Part shown: one piece after another, positions 47,776-55,699 of the stretch
How positions within the stretch are numbered: the first letter of the stretch is position 1
Layout: every line of letters begins with the position of its first letter
DNA from: Peribacillus sp. ACCC06369
Lineage (GTDB): Bacteria; Bacillota; Bacilli; Bacillales; DSM-1321
DNA: 64,000 nt
Direction of reading: 5' to 3'
Assembly (NCBI RefSeq): GCF_030348945.1
Contig: NZ_JAUCEN010000002.1
Location: 930,001-994,000 of the forward strand
Notes under the pieces: model-generated
Told to the model about the DNA's origin: nothing
The model's database searches: none
The model's input: only the letters and a program-made list of their open reading frames with translations
Translations under genes and position numbers: made by a program

Positions 47776-48192
47776 ATGTCAGAAAAGGTTTCCAGTATAA
47801 TGTGGTTTAGTCTTGCAGTACAATCTCTGCTAATACTTGCTGATCATGATGGATTATGCAATAGTACTAAATTGGCCGATAAGCTTGATTCGGAGTCGGG
47901 TTTTCTTAGAAAAATATTAAGTAATTTAGTGAAGGCAGGGCTGATTCAAGCGAAGGAAGGCAGGGATGGAGGATATTCACTTGCCAAAAATCCCGATCAA
48001 ATCATACTTGCGGATATATACTCTGCAATTAAATCCGAACCTTTTTCAAAAGGCTTCCTAGATGTAAATGATAAAAAATGCTTTCAACCATCTTCTCGTG
48101 AAGCTTTATGCGGTTTGAAAAATGAGATGGAGAGCTGGATAATACAGGGCTTGGAGAAGAAGACGATTGCTGATTTACTATCAAAATCTTAA
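47776..48192 (+). CDS. Rrf2 family transcriptional regulator
   Basis: A 138-residue winged-helix protein. The DNA-binding part has TKLADKLDSESGFLRKILSNLVKAGLI and GRDGGYSLAKNP. Only two cysteines are present, spaced too far for the usual Fe-S triad, so this is likely a non-cluster Rrf2 such as YwnA-type sensors. ATG 47776 follows GAGGTGAAAG. A terminator separates it from the nitroreductase gene. A palindrome in that gene's promoter is a probable target. Confidence 0.88.
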   Translation: MSEKVSSIMWFSLAVQSLLILADHDGLCNSTKLADKLDSESGFLRKILSNLVKAGLIQAKEGRDGGYSLAKNPDQIILADIYSAIKSEPFSKGFLDVNDKKCFQPSSREALCGLKNEMESWIIQGLEKKTIADLLSKS

Positions 48193-48197
48193 TGTGA

Positions 48198-48227
48198 AAA
48201 ACGAAACTAACAGGGTTTCGTTTTTCT
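48198..48227 (+). terminator. terminator of the Rrf2 gene
   Basis: AAAACGAAAC pairs with GTTTCGTTTT, then T5. Confidence 0.75.
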
Positions 48228-48237
48228 TGAACTGTAT

Positions 48238-48270
48238 TTGACAAAAGAACAGTATGCGTTATATACTGTT
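48238..48270 (+). promoter_or_regulatory. nitroreductase promoter with overlapping operator
   Basis: TTGACA, an 18-base spacer and TATACT. The dyad AACAGTAT-7-ATACTGTT (48248-48255 with 48263-48270) spans the spacer and the -10 box, so a bound protein would block RNA polymerase. The neighbouring Rrf2 regulator is the natural candidate. Confidence 0.75.
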
Positions 48271-48306
48271 TCTGTATTAAACACAGTTAAATGGAGGTCA
48301 TTACAA

Positions 48307-49014
48307 ATGACAAAAAATACAATGAGTAAAGAAGAGTACCTAAATAAATCGAAAGAATTGAATATACCGCTTGAAAAGCCGAAGGCCCTTACTGATACAG
48401 ACTTCATTACGGTAGCAAAAGAACGGAGATCTGTTCGCCAATACGATGCTGAATACGTGATGACTGAAGAAGAAATTCGTGAAATCCTGGATGTTGCGAT
48501 TCAAGCACCGTCTTCTTCCAACTTGCAGCCATGGAGATTCCTTGTGATTCAAGATAAGCAAACCCAACAAGAATTGCTGCCCATCGCAAATAACCAACAA
48601 CAAATTGTTGATGCCTCTGCTGTCATTGCCGTTTTAGCTGATATAGAAGGGTACAAAAATGCAGAGCGGATTTATGGTGAATTAGTAAATAAGGGGATCA
48701 TGAAGAATGAAATAAAAGAGCCATATGTAGCCTCAATCATGCATAATTATGGTAACTTTTCTGCTGAAAAGGCTTTAAGTGTAGCTATGATTGACGGTGG
48801 CTTGGTTTCCATGCAGATCATGTTAGCTGCAAAAGCAAAAGGTTACGATACAGTACCAATGGGAGGGTTCGATGAAGCCCAATTTGTTGATGCATTAAAT
48901 GTACCGGAAAACTTCAAACCCGTCATGTTAATCTCCGTTGGGAAAGGGACAAAAGCAGGATTTGAAAAAGTCCGTTTGCCACTCGATTCTATATTGACTT
49001 GGAATAAATACTAA
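48307..49014 (+). CDS. nitroreductase family protein
   Basis: A 235-residue FMN enzyme of the nitroreductase fold. ERRSVRQYD is the FMN-phosphate segment near residue 41, and APSSSNLQPWRF is at about 67-78. DGGLVSMQIMLAAKAKGYDTVPMGGF is the conserved C-terminal part. It reduces nitro compounds or quinones with NAD(P)H. ATG 48307 has GGAGGT eight bases upstream. The frame is open 23 codons further, but that part covers the promoter. Control by the Rrf2 protein fits a redox or electrophile response. Confidence 0.92.
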   Translation: MTKNTMSKEEYLNKSKELNIPLEKPKALTDTDFITVAKERRSVRQYDAEYVMTEEEIREILDVAIQAPSSSNLQPWRFLVIQDKQTQQELLPIANNQQQIVDASAVIAVLADIEGYKNAERIYGELVNKGIMKNEIKEPYVASIMHNYGNFSAEKALSVAMIDGGLVSMQIMLAAKAKGYDTVPMGGFDEAQFVDALNVPENFKPVMLISVGKGTKAGFEKVRLPLDSILTWNKY

Positions 49015-49041
49015 GGTTCATAATATAAGGTTTTTGGAGCC

Positions 49042-49071
49042 AGGATAGCTGAAATTCGCTATCCTTTTTTC
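49042..49071 (+). terminator. terminator of the nitroreductase gene
   Basis: AGGATAGC pairs with GCTATCCT, followed by T6. Confidence 0.85.
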
Positions 49072-49283
49072 TATAGTAGAGTTGCTCTGCGCTCCTGTTA
49101 ATAAAAATGATTAATTCTCGCAAGCGATAAATGGATATGTTACAATTTTTCCAGATATTTCTTTTTGGGTATCTCCTCTATAATCACCGACCGCTCAGCA
49201 TTAAGGGATTAAAAGAGCTAAAGAATGGGTCTTGACGCTGCGTGCCAATATTAGCCGTTCACAATGGATGGGAGGGAGCCATT

Positions 49284-49832
49284 ATGAAGAAAGAAGTGAA
49301 AAGTGAAGTGTTCTCGTGGTTGAAATCTATCTTATTCGCTTTACTGATCGTGTTCATTTGCCAACAGTTTTTATTTACGCCAGTCACAGTCAAAGGTGAA
49401 TCAATGGAGCCGACTTATGAAAATGATGACCGGATCGTGGTAACTAAAGTCGGAATGCCGGAACGCTTCGATATGGTCGTATTTTATGCTCCGGACGCGG
49501 ATGAGAAGTATATAAAAAGGGTGATCGGTTTACCGGGTGACAGTGTTGAAATGAAAGATGATGTCCTATTTATCAATGGGAAAAAGTATACAGAACCATA
49601 TTTGAAAACAAAAAAGGAGGAAATTCCACCTGACGAAAATCTGACGGAGAATTTCACCTTGAATGATTTACTTGGGAAATCCAAAGTACCTGTTGGTCAT
49701 TTATTTGTCATGGGGGATAATCGAAGGAACAGCTGGGATGGAAGGAGATTTGGTTTTATTTCGGAGGAATCACTTGTGGGGAAAGTGAAGTTTCGTATCT
49801 ACCCATTAAATGAAATAGGGGTGCCGAGATAA
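49284..49832 (+). CDS. lepB: signal peptidase I
   Basis: A 182-residue type I signal peptidase of the Gram-positive single-anchor form. One N-terminal membrane helix (residues 10-30) is followed by catalytic Ser in GESMEPTY. Catalytic Lys lies in KYIKRVIGLPGD, and box E is MGDNRRNSWDGR. It cleaves Sec/Tat signal peptides on the outer membrane face. ATG 49284 has GGGAGGG eight bases upstream. It is a single-gene unit. Other SipS/SipT paralogues are usual in Bacillus, so redundancy is likely. Confidence 0.95.
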   Translation: MKKEVKSEVFSWLKSILFALLIVFICQQFLFTPVTVKGESMEPTYENDDRIVVTKVGMPERFDMVVFYAPDADEKYIKRVIGLPGDSVEMKDDVLFINGKKYTEPYLKTKKEEIPPDENLTENFTLNDLLGKSKVPVGHLFVMGDNRRNSWDGRRFGFISEESLVGKVKFRIYPLNEIGVPR

Positions 49833-49904
49833 ATGGATCCGAGTGAGAGAAGGCTTAGTGGATAATTATATGGACTAAGTTGTATTTATAGCAGATGATT
49901 GATA

Positions 49905-49936
49905 AGAACCTTTTCCGATGGTTAAGGTTTTTCATT
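49905..49936 (+). terminator. probable terminator of lepB
   Basis: GAACCTT with AAGGTTT, then T5, ahead of cobT. Confidence 0.55.
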
Positions 49937-49959
49937 TTTGATTAATGGAGGTTTTTAAT

Positions 49960-51006
49960 ATGACGAAGGGTTTGGCCGCGATTTCCATCCCGATGCTGGA
50001 TGTAGAAATGGGACGGCAGGTAAAAGGTCATGTCGATTCCCTGACTGTTCCTCAGGGGAGCTTAGGACGGCTTGAGGAATGGATAATCGAATTGGCCAAG
50101 ATGACAGGTGAGGCCTTTCCGGACATTTCGAAACCAGGGGTGATCGTGTTTGCAGCCGATCATGGAATTACTGAAGAAGGGGTTTCGGCTTATCCAAAAG
50201 AGGTGACGGAACAAATGGCGCTCAATTTCCTGAATGACGGAGCAGCCATCAATGTATTCAGCCGCGCGATAGATGCTTGCTTGGACATTGTCGATATAGG
50301 GATCGATTCAGAAATCAAAGCACCGGGGTTAACTTCGAGAAAAGTCCGCAATGGAACTAGAAACTTTTATAAAGAAGATGCGATGACAAAGGAAGAAGTA
50401 ATTCAAGCGCTTGAAATTGGATATGACCGTGCACAGAAAATGATTGCCCGTGGAGTTAATTGCCTGATTCTTGGTGAAATGGGAATCGGTAATACGACAT
50501 CCAGTTCTGCCATCATCTCTGTCGTAAGCGGAAAAAGTGTCGAGTCGCTAGTGGGACAGGGAACAGGATTGAAGTCTGAAGGGATTTTACATAAGCAAAG
50601 AATAATTGAAGAAGCCATTTCATTAAGAAAACCTAATCCTGATGACCCAATCAATATTTTGATGAAAATCGGTGGATTCGAAATTGCAGGTATGACAGGG
50701 GCCATGCTTGCTGCAGCGAATGACCGTATCCCCATTCTTGTTGATGGTTTCATTACAACCACGGCTGCTGTATTGGCCAACCTTTTTTCCGGACGTGCAG
50801 CCGATTATATGTTCATTGGACATCGATCTGCAGAACCAGGTCATAGAACGGCCATAGAATTGCTTGGTAAGGAGCCTATCCTTGATTTAGGAATGAGAAT
50901 CGGAGAAGGAACAGGGGCCGCAGTGGCATACCCCATCCTTAAGGCAGCGACATTGGTGGTAAAAGAAATGGCAACATTTGAATCGGCAGGCGTGTCAAAT
51001 AAATAA
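49960..51006 (+). CDS. cobT: nicotinate-nucleotide:dimethylbenzimidazole phosphoribosyltransferase
   Basis: A 348-residue CobT of full length. VPQGSLGRLEE is near residue 33. FAADHGITEEGVSAYP follows, then GEMGIGNTTSSSA and the C-terminal DLGMRIGEGTGAA with the catalytic Glu. It forms alpha-ribazole phosphate for the lower ligand of cobalamin. ATG 49960 has GGAGGT nine bases upstream. No other cobalamin gene or B12 riboswitch is near. Orphan CobT suggests base activation during cobinamide salvage (inference). Confidence 0.93.
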   Translation: MTKGLAAISIPMLDVEMGRQVKGHVDSLTVPQGSLGRLEEWIIELAKMTGEAFPDISKPGVIVFAADHGITEEGVSAYPKEVTEQMALNFLNDGAAINVFSRAIDACLDIVDIGIDSEIKAPGLTSRKVRNGTRNFYKEDAMTKEEVIQALEIGYDRAQKMIARGVNCLILGEMGIGNTTSSSAIISVVSGKSVESLVGQGTGLKSEGILHKQRIIEEAISLRKPNPDDPINILMKIGGFEIAGMTGAMLAAANDRIPILVDGFITTTAAVLANLFSGRAADYMFIGHRSAEPGHRTAIELLGKEPILDLGMRIGEGTGAAVAYPILKAATLVVKEMATFESAGVSNK

Positions 51007-51046
51007 GAAATAGGAGACCTTCATGTGAAGGTCTCCTATTTCTTAT
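51003..51046. terminator. bidirectional terminator between cobT and the sigma-54 activator
   Basis: A 21-bp perfect stem (51003-51023 with 51026-51046), loop TG. It includes the cobT stop codon. Confidence 0.8.
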
Positions 51047-51081
51047 ATGCTCAAAAGGGGAGATTGCAGTGAAATATTCTT

Positions 51082-52485
51082 TTACTTAATGGGTAGTTGA
51101 CCTTTATATTTCTTCATTTTCCTAACGACGGAAGGCTGGCTGATACCTAAGAATTTAGCCATTTCATATGTGGATTTACATTGTTTACTCGCTTTCATCA
51201 TCATCCATTTCTCCACTTGTTCGAGAGCGGTATTGAGATCACGATCATCAACCATCATATGTTCGATCATTAGGGTATCATCTTTTTTCTCCAAAGATTT
51301 TTGTCCATGGAAATGGGAGGGGAGGAAGCCTGGGAAAATGATGGAGTCTTCCGAGGTCAAAATGAGCCGTTCAATCAGATTTTCCAATTCACGAACGTTC
51401 CCTGACCATTTATGCTGAATAAGGATTTCGTAAGTGGAAGGGTGCAATTTCTTATCTGTCTTGTATTTCTTGTTGATGATTTCGAGATTATGATTGATCA
51501 AGATGGCAATATCTTCTTTTCTTTCTCGTAAAGGCGGTATTTGGACGGGAATTACATTTAAGCGGTAATACAAATCGAGCCTGAAAGTTCCCTTTTCGAC
51601 CATTTCCTCAAGGTTTTGATTGGTTGCTGTCACAAGCCGGAAATCTATCTTATGCTCTTTTTTTCCTCCCACTCTTTTAAAAGTCTTCTCTTGCAGGACA
51701 TTTAATAATTTCACTTGCATATCCAGGGGTAGCTCCCCGATTTCATCCAGAAATAAGGTTCCGTTATCTGCCTGTTCAATCAGCCCTTGCTTCCCATGTT
51801 TTTGCGCACCGGTGAAGGATCCCGCCTCGTATCCAAACATTTCAGATTCAAAGAGACTTTCTGGAATGGTACTGCAGTTAACTTCGATGAATGGCTCTTT
51901 GCTGCGGTAACTCTGATTATGTAGCCGGCGGGCGAAGACGCTCTTACCCACACCCGATTCCCCAAGAAGCATGACGGTGGCATCCGTTTTGGAAACACGG
52001 AGTATCGTTTTGGCGATTTGCCGCATTTCCTTGCTGCGATAGATCAGCTCTTCCTGCTCCCTAAGTTCCTCGACCTCCGATTGATATTCTTGAATCTTTT
52101 TCTCCAATTGACCGTACTGATCCTGGAGGTTCCTGATTTCAGTTTGATCTTGAGCATAACTGACGACACGAATCAATTCACCATCATCATCAAAGATGGG
52201 ATAGGCAGTCGACATGACGATTTTTCCCGTCTTCGTATGCTGCATGATCTGGACAGGTGTTTTCTCTTTCAATACCATGGCAGAAATCGAAGGTGAAAGA
52301 ATTCCTTCCGTTTCTAGCTGGTAAACGGATTTTCCAAGATAATGGTCGGGTTCAATTCCATAAATCCACCAATGGTTAGGATTCGTAAATAAAATGAATC
52401 CCTTTTCATCGGTCACGGTAATATTATTATTCGATGTGCTGATGATCGTTTCCAAAACTCTTTTCACATTGTTATCACTCATCAT
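51082..52485 (-). CDS. sigma-54-dependent transcriptional activator with PAS domain
   Basis: A 467-residue protein. An N-terminal PAS domain covers about residues 10-115 (ITVTDEKGFILFTNPN). A coiled linker spans 115-145. The AAA+ domain has Walker A GESGVGKS at 175-182, the sigma-54 loop GSFTGA at 222-227 and the Walker B LFLDE near 244-248. A C-terminal Fis-type helix-turn-helix follows (MAKFLGISQPSVVRKMKKY). GSFTGA is a mild variant of the usual GAFTGA. AAGGGGG precedes ATG 52485 (a second ATG follows directly). It is divergent from the 2-keto-acid decarboxylase gene, a possible target. Confidence 0.92.
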   Translation of the reverse strand: MMSDNNVKRVLETIISTSNNNITVTDEKGFILFTNPNHWWIYGIEPDHYLGKSVYQLETEGILSPSISAMVLKEKTPVQIMQHTKTGKIVMSTAYPIFDDDGELIRVVSYAQDQTEIRNLQDQYGQLEKKIQEYQSEVEELREQEELIYRSKEMRQIAKTILRVSKTDATVMLLGESGVGKSVFARRLHNQSYRSKEPFIEVNCSTIPESLFESEMFGYEAGSFTGAQKHGKQGLIEQADNGTLFLDEIGELPLDMQVKLLNVLQEKTFKRVGGKKEHKIDFRLVTATNQNLEEMVEKGTFRLDLYYRLNVIPVQIPPLRERKEDIAILINHNLEIINKKYKTDKKLHPSTYEILIQHKWSGNVRELENLIERLILTSEDSIIFPGFLPSHFHGQKSLEKKDDTLMIEHMMVDDRDLNTALEQVEKWMMMKASKQCKSTYEMAKFLGISQPSVVRKMKKYKGQLPIK

Positions 52486-52856
52486 TTTCCCCCTTGTCCG
52501 TTTTTTCGATTGATTCAAATATAAATCAAAAATAGTGGCGAAATCAAGAATTTTCAGACATTTTGATTTGGAATTGAATCATTTTTTAGAAATTGGCAAT
52601 TTTAATGTATACAAACGCTCCGATGTTGTAGTTTGTTTTGGAATGGTTGATAATCATAAATTTTCTTTAACACTTTTAAAAACATCCTCTTCCCTTTGGG
52701 TGGTTACCGCCATTCCTTGTTGATTTCACTAACTTCAATCAAAGTGTCGAATAGAGTAATAGATAAGCGAAGCCCGCTCTTTTTTATACGGTTAACCTAC
52801 TTATGTTTGGGTATAAATAAAGTAGTAGAGATGAATCGATTGGAGGAGTGATTGAC
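52486..52856. other. divergent region between the activator and the decarboxylase
   Basis: About 370 bases. I searched for the sigma-54 pattern (GG at -24, GC at -12) and found only TTGGCA near 52600 without a matching GC element. Weak sigma-A-like boxes exist upstream of the decarboxylase. No gene is supported here. Confidence 0.4.
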
Positions 52857-54530
52857 TTGGCTGGGAACAGAACCTTGGGACAATTTTTATACGATTGCTT
52901 AAAAGCAGAGGGCATTACAGAGATTTTTGGTGTACCCGGAGACTATAATTTCTCATTGCTAGATACTTTGGAAGATTACGATGGGATTGAGTTCATTAAT
53001 GGACGAAATGAACTCAATGCTGGTTATGCAGCGGATGCCTATGCCCGGGTGAAGGGCATGTCGGCACTGATCACCACTTTTGGTGTCGGTGAAATGAGCG
53101 CATGTAATGCAATCGCTGGTGCGTACAGTGAAAATGTGCCGCTCATACATATTGTCGGCTCGCCAAAGTCCATGATGCAACAGGAGAAGGAGCTTGCCCA
53201 TCATACGTTAATGGATGGAGATTTTGATGTTTTCCGTAAGGTTTATGAGCATATCACCAGTTATACGGCAATTCTTACACCAGAAAACGCAGCTAGGGAG
53301 ATACCGGCTGCAATCAGAATCGCGAAAGAAAAGAAAAAGCCCGTTTATTTGGTAGTGGCTATAGATCTCGTAACAAAACCGTTGCTTTCTCACAGCGAGC
53401 CTTCAGAAGATATGGCCAAAACGAATGTCGGTGCGTTGCAGTCAGCAATGGAGCATATAAAAGGAATGTTAGAACATGTAAACAAAGCGGTTCTGCTTGT
53501 CGACGTAAAAACACTTCGTTATAACCTGCAGAAACCCGTACTGCAGCTCGCTGAGCGGTTAAATGTTCCAGTTGCTTCGTTAATGCAGGGGAAAGGCGGA
53601 TTTGATGAGAGTCATCCCCAGTATATTGGTGTATACGGCGGAGCTTTCGGAAGTAAGGATGTAACTCAGACTGTTGAAGAAGCGGATTTCATCATAGCCG
53701 TTGGTGCTGTTTGGTCAGACGTAAATACTTCCAAAGGGACAGCAAAGCTTAACCCGCTGAAAATGGTGGAAATTCAACCTGACACATTAAAAGTGGGAGA
53801 AGCCAGTTATATGAATGTCAGGGCTGAGGAAATTCTAAATGCCCTCCAGGACACCGGCTACCGGCAGAACGAATCTGTTGGAACCATCTCGTTTCCGTAT
53901 GACACAATGGTTGAAGACCCAACAGCACAACTGGAAGCGGCTTCCTATTATCCACGGATTCAGCAAATGTTGAAGGAAAATGACATTGTGGTCACGGAAA
54001 CAGGAACATTCTCTTATGGCATGTCACAGGTCAGATTGCCGAAAGGGGCGACCTATATTGCACAGGGAGGCTGGCAGAGCATCGGATATGCGACTCCCGC
54101 CGCTTTCGGGGCTTGTATAGCGGATAAAAACAGACGTGTTCTTTTGTTTACCGGTGACGGCTCGATACAGCTGACAGTACAGGAAATAAGCTCGATGCTG
54201 GAGAACGGATGCAAGCCCATCGTGTTCATCCTCAACAATAACGGCTATACGATAGAAAAATTCTTAAACGTAAAGGTCGATATAGAAAAACAGAAATACA
54301 ACGAGATACCAGAGTGGGATTATACAAAACTGGCTGAAGCGTTTGGTCAAGAGGCATTCACAGCACGAGTCGAGACGAATGGTGAACTGGATGATGCCAT
54401 CACAAATGCTCAGGATATGAATGCCGAGAAACTTTGCCTTATAGAATTGGTCGTGAAAAATCAAATGGATGCACCGGATTATTTGCAAAAAATAAGGCAG
54501 TATCTTGAAAAGCAAGAGAAGCAAAAGTAA
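52857..54530 (+). CDS. thiamine-diphosphate 2-keto-acid decarboxylase (indolepyruvate/pyruvate decarboxylase family)
   Basis: A 557-residue enzyme of the PDC/IpdC/KdcA family. The early FGVPGDYNF, catalytic Glu52 in NGRNELNAGY and the HH dyad (residues 115-116, ELAHHTLMDGDF) mark non-oxidative decarboxylases. The ThDP motif GDGSIQLTVQEISSML ends in NNNGYTIE. It converts pyruvate, indolepyruvate or branched keto acids to aldehydes; which one is not readable. The likely start is TTG 52857 with GGAGGA nine bases upstream; a GTG at 52848 overlaps that site. A sigma-54 activator lies divergently. Confidence 0.88.
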   Translation: MAGNRTLGQFLYDCLKAEGITEIFGVPGDYNFSLLDTLEDYDGIEFINGRNELNAGYAADAYARVKGMSALITTFGVGEMSACNAIAGAYSENVPLIHIVGSPKSMMQQEKELAHHTLMDGDFDVFRKVYEHITSYTAILTPENAAREIPAAIRIAKEKKKPVYLVVAIDLVTKPLLSHSEPSEDMAKTNVGALQSAMEHIKGMLEHVNKAVLLVDVKTLRYNLQKPVLQLAERLNVPVASLMQGKGGFDESHPQYIGVYGGAFGSKDVTQTVEEADFIIAVGAVWSDVNTSKGTAKLNPLKMVEIQPDTLKVGEASYMNVRAEEILNALQDTGYRQNESVGTISFPYDTMVEDPTAQLEAASYYPRIQQMLKENDIVVTETGTFSYGMSQVRLPKGATYIAQGGWQSIGYATPAAFGACIADKNRRVLLFTGDGSIQLTVQEISSMLENGCKPIVFILNNNGYTIEKFLNVKVDIEKQKYNEIPEWDYTKLAEAFGQEAFTARVETNGELDDAITNAQDMNAEKLCLIELVVKNQMDAPDYLQKIRQYLEKQEKQK

Positions 54531-54533
54531 TGC

Positions 54534-54563
54534 CAAAAGGCCTTCTTTATTGAAGGCTTTTCA
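54534..54563 (+). terminator. terminator of the decarboxylase gene
   Basis: AAAAGGCCTTC with GAAGGCTTTT. A close copy lies at 54841-54869, beyond the repeat. Confidence 0.75.
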
Positions 54564-54628
54564 GTTTGCCGACAAAATGGGTTCGTAAGTGTCTCACACC
54601 ACCTGATTAAGACTGGGTTATACTTTAT

Positions 54629-54837
54629 GGGTTTTTACTGTTTTATGAAACCTCACTAGATTGAAGAAATTTGCGACACTCCTGCGGGGAAACTGGCTAA
54701 CCGAGACCACACAGGCGCTTTCAGCGAGGGGGCTTGGCAGACAGTAGGTGGAAAGGGAGCGGATTTCTGAAATCAGCTGGAACTTTTTTAAAAGTAAAAA
54801 ACTGTAGGCAAACCTGCTCTTCTTATTAGTCTACAGT
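54629..54837 (-). repeat. dispersed intergenic repeat, copy 3 (inverted)
   Basis: Read on the minus strand it gives the CTGTAG hairpin, TTTTTTACTTTTAAAAAAGTTCCAG, TTTCAGAAATCCGCTCC, CTGTCTGCCAAGCC, GGTCTCGGTTAGCCAG, GGAGTGTCGCAAATTTC and CATAAAACAGTAAAAACCC. It matches copy 2 along its full length. The hairpin stem has decayed to 7 bp. Confidence 0.9.
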
Positions 54838-54840
54838 CCG

Positions 54841-54870
54841 AAAGGTCTTCTGTGATGGAGGCCTTTTTTT
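54841..54870 (+). terminator. duplicated terminator hairpin
   Basis: GAAAGGTCTTC with GGAGGCCTTTT and T8. It resembles the decarboxylase terminator at 54534-54563, from which it is separated by repeat copy 3. Confidence 0.7.
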
Positions 54871-55198
54871 GTTGGGAAAGTCGATACTGGAAAGTGTTTA
54901 AGAATTGAATTTTTCGAGTATAAATGAGAATTGGCAGTGAATTTCCTCTGTGGGGCTTACTATATTTACCCGTGTTTAGCCCGATCAAGGACAAGAATGG
55001 CGAGTTGTAAAAGTAAACAGAATATATCCGTCATGATAATACCAGTATTGGTCACTGGCATTTCAAAATTGAAACCAAGAATTTTTAAATTAAGAGTATT
55101 ATGAAAACGTCACGAAGTAATAGGGAATATATTTTTCCTAAGTAGAGAAAACCATTCTTTTTAAAGCTGGCTATTTCTGTAGATAAGGGGGCACAAAA

Positions 55199-55402
55199 AT
55201 GCGTAAAAATATATCATTAGTGCGGTTAATAGAGTCGAATAAAGAAAATCTCAGCAATAATCAGTTGTTCATAGATCTTATTGAAGAAAAAGTTCAAAAA
55301 AAGCAAGTGGAAATGCAGGAAAAACATCTAACAAGACAGGCAGGTGATGAGAATGTTATTAAGAAAAGCCTGGTTATTACAACAAACGATGACCTATCAT
55401 AG
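55199..55402 (+). CDS. small basic protein, FbpB-like
   Basis: A 67-residue protein behind AAGGGGGCAC. The first half (MRKNISLVRLIESNKENLSN then LFIDLIEEKVQKKQ) matches the short FbpB family of Fur-regulated basic proteins, thought to help a small RNA in iron sparing. The second half is an unrelated hydrophilic tail. I see no Fur box upstream, so iron control is not shown. Its last 50 bases overlap the next gene in another frame. Confidence 0.6.
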   Translation: MRKNISLVRLIESNKENLSNNQLFIDLIEEKVQKKQVEMQEKHLTRQAGDENVIKKSLVITTNDDLS

Positions 55403-55517
55403 AAAAAAGAAGGATGAAATAGCTGAACGAAAGGAATTATCAAGCTTGGAAGGAGTCCGTATCAGTAAACAACTTAATTATGCGATTATGGAGATGCAAA
55501 GGTTAATGCGCGAGTGA
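55353..55517 (+). CDS. small Spo0E-like protein, 54 aa
   Basis: ATG after AGGTGATGAG opens 54 codons overlapping the FbpB-like gene by 50 bases in the +1 frame. The C-terminal half (LSSLEGVRISKQLNYAIMEM and QRLMRE) follows the pattern of Spo0E-family aspartyl-phosphate phosphatases, where SQELD is conserved. Here the key Asp is Asn (SKQLN), so phosphatase activity is doubtful. Spo0E proteins remove phosphate from Spo0A. A terminator lies 77 bases downstream. Confidence 0.55.
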   Translation: MLLRKAWLLQQTMTYHRKKKDEIAERKELSSLEGVRISKQLNYAIMEMQRLMRE

Positions 55518-55591
55518 TGATGGATTCAAAAAAGATAATGAGAAGGGTTATAAGCCATAACGCCAGTTGGCGGCTATTTGACATTATAATA

Positions 55592-55637
55592 CGCAAAAAA
55601 GCGTGTATGATATTTTATCAATACACGCTTTTTTGCT
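55592..55637. terminator. bidirectional terminator
   Basis: CAAAAAAGCGTGTA pairs with TACACGCTTTTTTG between the small-gene pair and the LysM gene, with T/A runs on both sides. Confidence 0.85.
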
Positions 55638-55699
55638 CTTTTATCAAGGACTATAGAGTTAGTTTTATAGCCAAAAATTGTTTGTTGTCATATCGTTAT

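Noticed and set aside
52486..52856. Sigma-54 promoter for the decarboxylase
   Set aside because: No site with both GG and GC elements at the right spacing was found, so control by the divergent activator stays unproven.
55199..55517. Toxin-antitoxin pair
   Set aside because: The overlap fits, but the first product resembles FbpB and the second Spo0E; neither looks like a known toxin or antitoxin.
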